The notes under the pieces are model-generated. The model did no database searches, was not told the origin of the DNA, and saw only the letters and a program-made list of their open reading frames with translations. A stretch of 64,000 bases of DNA from Oreocharis arfaki (taxonomy: Eukaryota > Chordata > Aves > Passeriformes > Paramythiidae), in contig VZRR01005724.1 of NCBI GenBank assembly GCA_013398015.1, positions 725,548 through 789,547 of the forward strand, written 5' to 3'. This document shows positions 51,301 to 62,579 of the stretch, one piece after another; the first letter of the stretch is position 1, and each line of letters starts with the position of its first letter. Both the position numbers and the translations under genes were made by a program.

Positions 51301-54300
51301 GAACCCCTCATTATGCTTTCCTACATGACTGATATATAAATTGTCATAACTCCACTGAAATCAATGGAGCAATGCAGCCTGCTATCTTTTGAGAATGTCA
51401 TCCAGGGAGGATACATGCCAGACCTAAATGCAACTAAATGCAAAGCAATGGCCAAGGTAATTTAAATAGAGGATGACAGATTGTATTTCCAAGTACAGGG
51501 CTATTATTCTACATGTTCTTCTCTTGGACACATATGATAATATCTAGACACAGAACTCAGAAAATAAACTGGTTTTAAAATCACCACCTCTTCTTCATCC
51601 ATTCAACTTGTCAGGACAATCACAAAAGGGTTGGCAGTGGTGGCAACTTTTACAGAAGAGTGGCCTTAGGATGCACAAAACCAACTTAATTCTGTAGAGT
51701 TTAAGGCCAAAAAGATCACAGTGTCCACTTCCATATGTACTGCAGTCCAGAGAATTTTACCAAATGACTCTTCTTTGGAGTCATCATTTCTAGCAGAGTT
51801 GGGGTTTCAGAGTGGAAAAAAGCTGATATATATTCCTCACTTTGGAGGATTGATTACATGCTCAGGTCATTTGCATCCACTCAGCCTCATTGCTGGTGCA
51901 CAGTTAAGCGTAAAGTCCACCTTGGAACTAGAACAAAGTTGTAGAACTCTATGAAAAGTTCAAGAAATGGTGGCAAGCCAAAGAGACCAGAGCCTTCTAA
52001 AATTTCTTGGCTTCATGAGAAAGTTCATGCTATCTCAGCCTTTTGGATAGCACAGTTGCCCATCGTGGGACTAGCCATGACTCCCCAAGTCCGTCTGGAT
52101 ATTGTTGTGCCTTATTGATATCAGTGGCCATCCGCACTTCACGGCAATGTCTAAAGACAAGAGATTCCTGGGTTTGGAGGCATTTGAGCAAGGAGGTTTT
52201 GGAACTTGCCTTGAGAAAATCCATGGTTAATGTAATGCTGCAGTGGGCCTCCTGCATTTTCCCTCATAAGACTGAACTTTCTGCCAGCACCATAAAGTCA
52301 GAGCAAGCAGTTTCCTCTAGGACTTCCATATTAAAATAAACAAGGGAAAGTGATGTGTAAAGCTGGTTTTGCAGGGGCAAGAATCACAGGCAGCCTATGC
52401 TCTCTATTTTGCCACCTAGCAAAAGGAAACTGAGGTGGTTACTGGAATCAATGAGAAAACATTGGTTGTATATTTAACAGAGGTTGCTCCAAAATTCCTT
52501 GCAAGATAAAATGACACAACTCCAGTAGTACATATTCTCTGGAGGAACTGAATTAAGGTGGATGACATCTGCTGCTTGGTTCAGAGGTGAGATGATGAAG
52601 CAGCTAGCTTGCAGATAAATCAAAGTAAAGTCCTGGCATAGCCCTAAGGGCCTTGGTGCATTCTTTCCAAAGATGGACTTTTCTTGTCATATTTCAGGCA
52701 GACCTTTTGTATTAGGACAGAATTTTTAATGATTCTGTACTTGTATAAACAACTTTGTGATGAGCAGGAAAAGCAAAGTCCCATCTGCTAATAAATTTAG
52801 ATGTTTAACACTCCTTAATAATACATCATCTTAATATTTGCTTTTGGGAGTGAAAGCGAGCAAGTCTCCCACAAAGATAAGAGATCATGAGCTATAGACC
52901 ATGGACTGCTTGTTATTAACAGGTGAGGAATATTATGGGAAAAGATACGATTTGACCAAAAAAAAAAATCGCCAAAAACAGCATCACAGAATGAATTACC
53001 AATACAAAAAACTTCTTGAGCTGCTTCATATGCTCAAGAAGCCAAGGGACAAATGAATGAATCAGAGTCTGATCACACGCTTAGATATTATTAGATAAAT
53101 CCATTCCTTTACAGGATTTCCAATTTTTATCAAATGAACTGGGGAAAAATATTTACAATCTGCTTGGTTATATTTGTTAGAAAGCAGCAAAAGCACAACT
53201 AAGCTTTGCAAATAGTTCCTTTTTTAACTAAATAGCTCAGAAGAGAATTTGGCTCCTGTTTTTGAGACCACTGAAGGGTATAAACTGAGGCACTGGAAAA
53301 GAGTGTTTTCTTCAGTTTCCAGAGAACTACAAACTGCTGCCAGGGAGGATAAGAAACAGCCACAAATCTACCCATTAGCATAGGCTTTGGACAGAGAGAG
53401 AAGGACCTCTGCACACCATCAGCTTCACAGCCCAAGGGGCACAACCACGGCCTCTGCTCCTGGCAGGGCCCAGCTCCAAGGTCACTCGCCTTTCTGTTGC
53501 ATCAGTATTGTTCTGTGGGGGTCTGATTTGTACATGCGCTAAGTCTAGAAGGCTTACATTTACAATACTGCATTTGAAGAGCAGGTGGCTTTCTGGAGGC
53601 TTGGGGAGCTGCTATGTGCAAGACGTGCATGGAGAGGTAAATATCATGTGACAGGACATGCTGCTCTTACTTGTCTTACTCTTAAAAGTTTGTTTACTTT
53701 AACAACTCCTAAAACACTCCCTATAAAGGAGGGATTCTTCTTAGCATTTATGAATCTTACTTGGAAATAAGACAGCAGAGAGAAATAAAATGCAGTTCCA
53801 AAGATGTTTTGCCAGTGAGATCAGAGCAAAAATATTCCTTCATGATTCACACACAGCTAAGTGTTATACAGAGATTAATCTCCCACTTGTTGATGTCAGA
53901 GTCCCTGCAAGATAACCATGAATTTCGTCTGAGAACCATTAAAATGAGCTAAAGTTATACAAATTTATAACAAGAATAGCTATAATTTCCTTTGATTTCA
54001 AACTAAAGAGAATTTAGGAGCCAGATCATTAAGCTTTTGCCCAATGATATGCTGTGATTTAAAAAACTAGAATTAAAGCACAGAAAATATTTAATTTTTT
54101 CATTACTCTGCTATTTAACCAATCTGTCATTTTAATTCAGTTTTGACTTCACAGCTGATCTTTTTTCCCTTGTAGGAGTGCTCTGGTTGGCACTCCTTGG
54201 CACATCCCAAAATAGCTTCTTGGAGAGGTTACTTTCCAGAAAGAGAGACTCTGCTCTTTTCCCCATACAAAGCTGATGCTGATTTTGTGAGCAAATCTGA

Positions 54301-57300
54301 TACATCCCAGGCACATTTCCTTTTAACTGAATTAGTCATGTTTCATTATAAAGAATTAAAGTGCTTCTCAATTCTGAGTAAAGAGCTAGATTTTGACATT
54401 TAACTTTTTTTTTTTTATTAATGAGGAAACTTTTTTTCCCAACTCCAATGATAATCTCAATTAGTACATTCTTCTGAAGCTGTTCTTCTAGGCATAGAAC
54501 CACCATTTACCAAGAATAAATAGTAAAACCTACATGTTTACTATTTTGGAAAAAAAAGGGCTAAAAAGACTAGCCCTTTACTTGAAAATTTGGGCAACAA
54601 TTTCGTCTTCACAGTAAAACCAGTAGTCAAGTCTGGACTCAATTACATCAGCAGAAATCTTTCCCTAAACTTAATAAGGACTAGGATTTCACTCTAAGAC
54701 TTTAAAGCAAGTAAAAGGAGAGAGCAAAGCTTACTTCTATAGCAAGAAAAGAGAGCAAAGAAAGATGAAAATGGATTTGCCTTTTTTTTAAGAGTTAAAA
54801 GGTCATTCATCTTTACTAAAGCTGATGAAACAAATGTCATTAGATGTAGGAGATATAAAAGGTCAAATAAATATCCTGAACATGGAGCTAAAATGTTACA
54901 GAAAGACTAAAGGAAGAGGAGAGGCACATTTCTTCCTTTGAGGATAAAATTATTAAAGAATAAAAATAATTTTGGAAAAAAGCCTCTCAAGGGAAAAGAA
55001 GGTCCATGTGGCAAAAATTTGAAGCAGCAAGATGGCATTAGAAAGGAAATAATATCCCTTTATTGACTATGTATGGAGCAAGTGTTAGCAGGAAGCTATA
55101 TAGTATCTAGAACATTACTGGACTTGGTTTTAGAAACTGGAAAATTCATAAGAATCATGCCCACAGGAAAAAGAAAAAAAAAATTCCATGGGAGAATGGT
55201 ATCTTTTGAATTCAGTCTGAGTAATCATACCTGAACAACTAATTAAGAACAAAAGGAGAGAAGAAGAAAGTCTGAAAAGGAAAAAAAAGCAACAACAAGA
55301 ACAGAAATGTTAATTTATCAACAGATCAGTTTAGAAAAAAAGGCATTTAGACTGCACTGATCCTTTCACTCAGGGCTAGGTATCTTTTTCACAATCATCC
55401 TTGAAAAGCAGGTATTCACATTTAGAGAATTGTCTTCAAAAATTAGAAATTTTTGGAAGTGTAAATGAAACACCTGCTCAGGGCAAAGGGCCAAACCAAA
55501 ACAAGAGAATCACTGACATTGCCACCAACCTCCAACAAGATCGCAGTTATCATCTAAAAAGACTTATTCAGGACAGGATTTATGTCTAAGTGCTGCAGGT
55601 TTGGGCTCCCAAACACATTAAAATCCTGGATAAATTTAATTTATTTATTCTTCAGTATTTTCTAAATTTCCATCACTAGAAATTGTCTACATTTCAGATA
55701 ATTTATGATCAAATAAATGCATTACACTATTTTTCTTGTGACTTAAGTAACTGTCAGTGTTCTCATTGCTTCCCATCTGGATTCTGATGAGTGTTCCGAA
55801 TAATAAGTGATTATCCCAATTCCAAATGCACTATTTTTAGAGAAAAATACATTCTGCTGAATTTATAGCATACTTTGTATATTTTCTAATTTGATTATAT
55901 GAGATCAGCTATGATGTGATCCAAATGCAGAGTGCACTTTGGCTAATTTAATGCCCTGCTTCAAAAGCCTGACCCTTCTCTTCTGACTTGTAAAACATCT
56001 CCAACAGGATAAACACAAATAAATTGAGAAATGCAATATTTCTACATTCAATGGTAGAGTACATGCACCTGTTTCCAGATGCTAAGTATTCCACACTGTT
56101 GTGTAGTAAATGGGCTGTTGTAAGATAAGTCTATGAAGGAGCAAAATGCAATTGTCTACTGCTCCTAAATCTTCAAGTGTCAAAGAATTCCACATATAAG
56201 ATCTTGGCTTCATCAAGTCAGAAGGAGAATAGAAGGAAAACAGAAATAGGAAGGAAATTACCCAACATCTATTGTCTCACGATGAGGATAGACATAGTTT
56301 ATATAAGCCAGTCTTAAATGTACTAATCTCTCTGTTTCTCCACTTGTCAGGGAAATAGGTGGACAGAGATTCATGTGTCATGCTGTGCCAAAAGGGAACA
56401 GTATTACAGTCAGACAGCAGGAATGATGACAAGGGAGCCTCACATGAAACACACCTGGGCAAAGTAACTGTGGAGTAAACTAAGATTGGCGTTGAGAGCC
56501 TGTCCATGGTTCTCCAGTAAACACACAGCCATTGGTGTACGCAAAGCAGCTCAGCCAGCCCTCTTCCACTGATGGCAAGACTACTGCAAGTTATTTCCTT
56601 TTCACTGCAGAGCATGTGTGTGCAAGCTGTTCCTGGGAAATTAGTAGGCTCCAAACACACACCTTTGGTTATTCAGCAGCAACTAGTTGTTTGTCCATAT
56701 CCCCCTGAGAGCCAAAGAGATGGGACAGAAGACGGGAGCACTAGCAGAAGGGAGTTCTCTTTTGCCAGACCCCAAGTTGCAGGAGCAGTTTGTGCCTCTT
56801 TGTTGTACAATGGTGATCTACATTAGGTGCTCAATGCTATATACTCTCAAATCATCTTTACTGCAAAATTTCCTTGCCACATAACTCTGGTATTCCCTTT
56901 CCTCCAGCCAGCAAGACTAAACTTGTCACAGCTGGAAAACTCTATCTCCCGCACACACTCATCCTAAAGCAGCAGTGCACACAATTCATATATATTCTCG
57001 GTTTAGTGGTACTTCCTTAGCTGGTACCTTCCCAGGATCCTCTGTCTTGGAAAATTTCTGTAAAAATATCAGTTACAGAGAAAACTCTCTTTAAAACAAA
57101 ACAACAAAATCCACAACCAAAACAACCCACAACCGATACTTTTTGCAGCTTCATCTGCAGCAGAAGTCTGAAATGCAATGATCGCGCAAAGAAAGGCTCT
57201 TGTTGATCACAAGCAAATCTTTAAAGGTCATAACTCCTTTTCAGATTCCATGTCTGTCCAAGCTAATATTTTATCCTCTTTTGCAATTAAAACATATACA

Positions 57301-57511
57301 GTGAAGAATAGGTGTCACCTCTAGCACATTGCTTTCCTAGACATCCACAGACTTAACAATCTCATCTTGCCTGTCTCTGGCCTAGACTGACACATGCTTC
57401 CCTGTCTACTTCCAAACATAATAATAAAATGATACTTTTCCTAAATCACAGTTTTAGCTATGTCATTATTCACTTCCAATATCATGATGGGGTCTGACTT
57501 TTCTATAGGAC
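48329..57511. other. Long unannotated interval, no supported gene
   Basis: About 9 kb of AT-rich sequence without recognised transposons or RNA genes. The longest frame is 56277-56660 on minus (127 codons), overlapping a plus frame at 56572-56826; neither resembles a known protein. A hairpin at 54555-54579 is listed separately. Confidence 0.55.
54555..54579. repeat. Perfect hairpin (9-bp arms, 7-nt loop)
   Basis: AAAGGGCTA (54555-54563) and TAGCCCTTT (54571-54579) are exact reverse complements around AAAAGAC. Small and of unknown significance. Confidence 0.85.
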
Positions 57512-58121
57512 TGTCCTGGTTTCAGCTGGGTCAGAGTTCATTCTCTTCTTAGTAACTGGTACGGTACTGTGGCTTTGGGTTTTGTATGAGAATAGTATTG
57601 ATAGCACACCAATGCTGTAGTTGTTGCTAATCAGTGACTAACTAAAACAAGGGCTTTTCTGTGACTTATGCTTTGCCAGCTGCATGATAAGCTGGGAGGG
57701 AGCACAGCCAATACAACTCACACAAAATGGCCAAAGCGTTATTCCATACCATAGAACATCATGCCCAGTACATACACTGGGGGAGTAACCTGGAGGGTGG
57801 CCAGCTGCTGTCTGGGGACAGGCTGGGCGTTAGTCAGCAAGTGGTGAAGAACTGATTGCGAATCACTTGTTTCTCTTGAATCCTTTTACTTTCTCCCTCT
57901 CCTTATCATTACAGTTATTACTAGTAATAGCAGCACCAACAGCATTAGTATTTTATTTTTATTATTATTATTATTGTTATATTTTGTGTAAATTATTGAA
58001 TTGTTCTTATCTCTATCCACAAGGTTAAAATTTTCTTTATCACTCCCCTCCCACTGATGTGTGGGGGAGTTAGCAAGAGGCTGTGTGGTACTTAGTTGCC
58101 AGCTAGGATTAAACCCAGACA
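57512..58121 (+). mobile_element. Solo LTR of an avian ERV-L-type endogenous retrovirus
   Basis: The element begins TGTCCTGGTTTCAGCTGGG at 57512 and ends in ...AAACCCAGACA at 58121, giving the TG...CA termini of an LTR over about 610 bp. Internal landmarks recalled from the abundant avian ERV-L LTR group are 'ttagttgttgctaa'-like sequence near 57618, the block around 57742-57785 ending 'cactgggggag' that holds a TATA-like site now mutated, an ATT-repeat region (57950-57976), and a C/G-rich 'cactgatgtgtgggggag' end. No gag, pol or env sequence adjoins either side, so recombination between two LTRs probably left a solo copy. A convincing 5-bp target duplication is not visible, which fits an old insertion. 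Exact LTR subfamily not determined. Confidence 0.88.
57950..57976. repeat. (ATT)n stretch inside the LTR
   Basis: Tandem ATT/TTA units within the downstream half of the solo LTR. This simple repeat is a familiar part of this LTR group and likely length-variable. Confidence 0.85.
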
Positions 58122-58699
58122 GGGATAAAAGATAAAACTACTTACCTCTATTGCACAGTTCTACAAAGGACTCACCTTAGCTATCATCTCTAATTAGCAC
58201 CAAGTGGTTGAGTGACTTGTTCATTCATACCTGCACCTCTTTCCAGCTTTTCTTACTTCATCAGCTAGGTGGTCTTCATAAAACATCCATAAATCAGGTT
58301 CACTCTCTTTCTTCATACCCCACCACAAAATTTCTGCCTCTTTCGAAGCCTATTGAATGCTTGACAATAATTAGGCTATTGTAATACCACAAGTTCCACT
58401 TAGCATTTTGACCAATATTTTCTCAGTGTTCCATTTTGACCCCTTCTACTCCTGCATCCACCACTTGTCCTGCACTTATATCGTAACCTTCTTCATAGCA
58501 CACTTTTGTGCTTGATTTTTTTGTAGAACAATAAACAAATGAGGCTTTGGTCTGCCACTTTTGTCTGATTACTACACTAATGCTACTTGTAATATTAAAT
58601 CGAGTTAAACTATATGTTATACAAAATTTACATTTCTGCATGCTGATTAGCATGCTGACATACATTCCAAGGCCACGTTACACATTTGCATGTCCTATC
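58122..58699. other. Spacer between solo LTR and SINE
   Basis: No gene or repeat was recognised. Short overlapping frames on both strands (58423-58665 minus, 58547-58735 plus) are treated as chance; the latter runs into the SINE head. Confidence 0.55.
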
Positions 58700-58850
58700 A
58701 AGACTTTAGCTCAGTTGGTTAGAGCATGGTGCTAATAATGCCAAGCTTATGGGTTTGATCCCTGTACGGGCCATTCATCTAAGAGTCAGACTCTATGATC
58801 CTTGTGGGTCGCTTCCAACCAGAATATTCTGTCATTCTGTGATTCCATGA
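58700..58850 (+). mobile_element. TguSINE1-like SINE (tRNA-Ile head, CR1-like tail)
   Basis: The first 74 nt (58700-58773) align position by position with a tRNA-Ile gene: A box TAGCTCAGTTGG (58707-58718), anticodon loop CTAATAA with anticodon AAT (58734-58736), B box GGTTTGATCCC (58752-58762, one C-to-T change), and 3' end ACGGGCCA. The 5' acceptor strand is decayed and cannot pair with the 3' strand, and body sequence follows directly, so it is not a functional tRNA gene. The remainder carries 'gactctatgatccttgtggg' (58789-58808), 'cttccaaccagaata' and a CR1-type terminal repeat ending about 58846-58850. A tRNA-Ile head plus CR1 tail is the described architecture of passerine TguSINE1, mobilised by CR1 enzymes. 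No target duplication is seen, as expected. Confidence 0.9.
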
Positions 58851-59499
58851 CTGCTCTATGATTTGTTCTTTACATACACAGCTAAATGTACAGATAGGGC
58901 AACAATTCTCTCTACTGCTGCTTCTGCTCCTTCTGATCAGAATACCCATTAGTTAAAATATGGTAAATGGATAAGAATGGCACCACATTTGGAAAATTAA
59001 ATTTAAGTGTTCCGACTACTGTGGCCTGGAGACTGTGTACCTCAGAATCCTTTTTAGGAAAAGCAAAACCAAAAAAATCTTCTAATTGTACCAACATAGG
59101 AAACACAGAGGATCCTTCCTACCTCATTCTCCCAGACTGCAGATGCCCCATTCCCCTCTAGTGAGCTGGAAATATAGTTCAGGGCTCCTCAGAACAACAA
59201 AGTTTAATCCACTAGACAAATAACCTCACAAAATTTCATTTCCATTAATAACTGCTCATTCTACACATTTAGGTTCAGGAATCTCTGGAAATTTTTTAGC
59301 TGAATGTGCTTGTGACATTCTTTCTAGAACTGTTCCAGGGTTCTAACTGCACAGGTCTTATCAGCCTAGTACTGCTCTAGTGAATGTTTCAAACTCTGTG
59401 AGTGATCTAGGTGTATAATTATAGCAAAAGCAATACATAGGGTATTTTTTGGTTCATCTGAGAAACAAGTATTTTGAAGGATGTTTGTTTGAAAAGCTA
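58851..59499. other. Unannotated interval
   Basis: Nothing was recognised. Two 64-codon frames on opposite strands overlap (58912-59106 and 58967-59161) and look like chance. Confidence 0.55.
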
Positions 59500-59690
59500 A
59501 GTCCAGGAAAAAAAGCCAAACACACACAAAAATAACTCAAAAAACCCCAACAACAACAACAACAACAAAACAAAACCAAAGAAACCCTCCATTAAACCAA
59601 CAAACATAAAAACCAAAACAGCAACAAAAAAACCAAACCAAAACAAAAACTCCATCAACCAAACAGAAAAAAAACCAAAACACCCTACCA
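59500..59690. repeat. CAA/AAC-rich low-complexity block
   Basis: Nearly 200 bases composed almost only of A and C on the plus strand, including five tandem CAA units near 59550 and many AAACC/AAAAC variants. The opposite strand therefore encodes an artefactual frame rich in Phe, Val, Trp and Cys (59537-59815 minus), which I do not call a gene. The strong strand asymmetry suggests a degenerate A-rich simple repeat. Confidence 0.88.
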
Positions 59691-60159
59691 GGATTTTTCA
59701 GGTCCAGGGCAAAAAAGACTGATGTATTTCCAAGTGCAATTCTTAAAATGTTCACAATACATAATTTCATTCCTACGAAGAACTGTAAACAGGAGCTTTG
59801 CCTTCTCAACTTCAAGGTAGCATATTTGAGAAGAAAATTCTTTTAGGTCCTAGAATTCCTTTACCAATAGTAACAACACTCAAACACACAAAATCCCCAG
59901 AAGAATACCTACAAAGAAAAAGTACAACAAATTTCAATTATCACTCGCCTGGAGGAGTATGTAAGAATATTTGCTCAGATATCAATCTTAGCAAATTTTA
60001 TAGACACTTTACTCATTCTGTAAAAGACAGCACCTCAACTACTTGGCATTTTCAAATGAAGCTATTTCCCCCATAACACTATACATAACAGTGAACAAAT
60101 ATTCCAAAACAATATAGAAAACAGACAGGAAGTGCCTTCTGAATCAGAGGATCCAACAC
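59691..60159. other. Unannotated interval between low-complexity blocks
   Basis: No repeat family or exon was recognised. A 92-codon frame at 59798-60076 has no resemblance to a known protein. Confidence 0.5.
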
Positions 60160-60245
60160 GTAAAAAATAAAAAGAAAAAAGAGAAAAAGAAAAAGGAGGA
60201 ACCCCCTCCCATTTCCTAAAAGGGATTTTCTTTTCTTTTTTTTCT
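60160..60245. repeat. Purine block facing pyrimidine block
   Basis: A-and-G-only sequence (about 60165-60200) is followed by a C-rich spacer (accccctccca, 60200-60210) and then a T/C-rich block (to about 60245). The two blocks are imperfect reverse complements and could fold back on each other. A simple repeat by composition. Confidence 0.75.
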
Positions 60246-60317
60246 TAATTTGTTTGGATTCTGGGGTTTTATTGGTTGTTCTCTTTCTTTTACAAGGATA
60301 AATTAATAATCAACAAT

Positions 60318-60369
60318 TTATGGAAAGGAAGGAAGAATTATGGAAACAAGGAAGGAAGAATTATGAAAA
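60318..60369. repeat. Short tandem duplication (about 22-bp unit)
   Basis: The string GGAAGGAAGAATTATG occurs twice in direct tandem, once at 60328-60343 and again at 60350-60365, with a two-base difference in the linking A-rich part. It probably arose by replication slippage. Confidence 0.85.
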
Positions 60370-62211
60370 TGAACAGACCAATGAGCAATCTTTTTTCATT
60401 CATAAATTCTTTAACAGGAAAATCTATTTGATAAGCTCTTATGTATCTAGCAAAAATGTTGTCAAACTAGCAGCACAACATTAAAAAAATTAAATCAAAT
60501 TAAACCTCAAATTTAGAAATAACCAGTAAAACAGTGATCCCTGAATTTGGAACTGTGAATAAAATGCTTACAATCTTACAGCCTTTTAGCATTAAACCTT
60601 GATAAATCCTATTATTTTTAGCAGCACGTTTGAGTTATGCTTTTCTAAAATTACATAATCAAAAGGCTGAGTAACAGCTGAAAACAGCCTCTAGCAGAAT
60701 ATTACACTGGATGAGATAAGTCAGTAATTAAAAACTAGTTGCTTCCTTAGTAGAAGAAAAATACCTGTAGCACCAAAGAAAATCCTGGTCCAAACTTCAA
60801 GAACTATTTTGCTGTAAAGCAATATAGCTCCACTGATTTCAACTATACTGAATTACGCCTACTGGGGATCTGGATCATAAATCTTCACAGTGAAATAAAG
60901 CAGCTCTTCAATAGCATCCATAAATTTAACATCTGATAAAGACCAAACAAAATTCTGCAAATATAATCAGATATCACTGCTACACATTGGCTATAAAATA
61001 TTAACTTGTATCCTAGACACAGCCCTAAACAGAAGAACTGTTAGGATTTTAGATCCTGCTTTGTGACAGGAGGTAAGAGCTGATAAGAATCACTGGATGT
61101 AATGATTTTGACAAACCAAAATATGTTGCACTGCTAACCAGATGCTCAGAGCTAATTTTGCCTTTTTGAAGAGCTGCAGTAAAAGTCCTGTAAACAACCA
61201 AAACTCCCAGACTCAGTTGAGGAATGCCACAGAATCTGGTCCTCCAGATACTCGAGTAAAATTTACATTCAAGCTGATGATGTTTAGTCTCCACATCTTA
61301 CAGCTATGACCAAGGTATATGTCTATGTACTAGAATAATTTCTGATTAACAACTCTCCTGTGTCTCAGAATAAGATTAAATAAAAACAAGATAAAGAAAA
61401 TGAAACTGTACTTAAAAAAGCAAAGATTCACCAGACACTTCTTCTATTTGGAATTTGTTTGGAATGCAGATGAAAAATCTGTTACCTATGTTTACACCTG
61501 GAAGATTGAGATTATGCACTCAGGAAAAGTGTGTCTGGATAACCACTTCAAGAGCTTCTTAAACACTGGAGGCACTTTCTAACTTGCTAGTTATTGGTGG
61601 AGAAAGAAACCCCGACTTTTAAAACAGCCATGAGTTTAGAGTATCGCTACCTCTAGATTTGCTTTTCTGAAAAGGAGATCACAAAATTTTAGATAAAAAA
61701 AACCAAAACAGAATCAGAATAATTAATTTTGTTCAGACAAAATGAACTGCCTCAAGAAGAGCTAATTTTGCAGTACCTCAAATGCCATTCTGTAATAACC
61801 ATCAGCAGATGGTGAATACTGGATCCTTTAGCCCCAGCAGTAAGTGTTTCAAAGGGAAAGTCTTTGGAGAACCAACATTCCAGTAGCACCTCTAAATTTT
61901 AATTTAACAACTCAACTAATCAAAAATTTTGGCACTTTTAAAACTCAAAAGCAGCTTAATGATACATGATGACTTCTGAAAGAAGAAAATGAAGTTTCTG
62001 CTACAACCCATTAATATAACTTTCACCCCCGTCACCTTGTTGAAAGAACTCTAGATACATATCTGAATGTGACCTGCTCTGCCCCCTCAAATATTTGCAG
62101 AGAATTTCACACACTCAGTATCTGAAAATTTCCCACCCTCAGCTCTTCAAATGATGAGGGATTTTTTGCAAATATTTTGACACAATGAAACATCCAGAAC
62201 AGGACCATGCA
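60370..62211. other. Unannotated interval, no supported gene
   Basis: No transposon was recognised. The largest frame is on minus at 61049-61294 (81 codons). It is of mixed composition and unrecognised, and I found no clear splice sites around it. Confidence 0.5.
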
Positions 62212-62260
62212 GTCATGTGGGTCCCTTCCAACTCAGAATACTCTGTGGTGCTGTGATTCC
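62212..62260 (+). mobile_element. Short CR1/TguSINE1-type 3' tail fragment
   Basis: 'gtgggtcccttccaactcag' (62217-62236) followed by a degenerate copy of the CR1 terminal repeat ending 'tgctgtgattcc' (62249-62260) matches the shared 3' tail of CR1-derived LINEs and SINEs. No tRNA head lies upstream, so whether it comes from a truncated LINE or SINE is undecided. Only about 50 bp remains. Confidence 0.65.
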
Positions 62261-62440
62261 GTAAAGATAGGCTTTCTGTTTGATTCAGGGGGAGCTCTGC
62301 TTCAGAAGTGCCACTGGGAGCTGAGGGGATTCTATCTTACGGCCACCTCTAGGAGTTCACACCAGTACAGCACACTTTAAGTGAGACAAGACCGGAATAA
62401 ACTCTGACTGACACTGAAAATAAGTCTCTCTTCTCTCTAG

Positions 62441-62579
62441 AACCTGAATGTCACCTGCCGCAGAGGAGCCCAAGAAGGTGGACTGTACCTTGTACCTTTG
62501 CATTGTCAACCAAGGACAACGCTTCAAGGGAAAGTCATTACACCCCTCGAAACTGAGAAGTTTGAAAATTAGTTCTTAG
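62441..62579 (+). other. Low-confidence candidate exon or small ORF
   Basis: A strong acceptor-like pyrimidine tract (gtctctcttctctctag, ending 62440) precedes an ATG at 62448 that opens 43 codons, closing at TAG 62577-62579. The frame begins MSPAAEEPKKVDC and is locally GC-richer than the surroundings, with codon choice that looks more coding-like than in other ORFs here. A donor-like AAG|GTGGAC occurs inside at about 62477/62478. I do not recognise the peptide. Alternatives are part of an unrecognised LTR or retrocopy, or a 5' exon of an lncRNA. Confidence 0.2.

Noticed and set aside
56277..56826. Overlapping 127-codon minus and 84-codon plus ORFs
   Set aside because: Opposite-strand overlap, no recognisable domain and no supporting splice structure.
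58700..58773. Functional tRNA-Ile gene
   Set aside because: The acceptor stem does not pair, the B box carries a substitution, and a SINE body with CR1 tail follows directly.
59537..59815. 92-codon minus-strand ORF with poly-Val, Phe and Trp
   Set aside because: It is a translation of the A/C-only low-complexity block.
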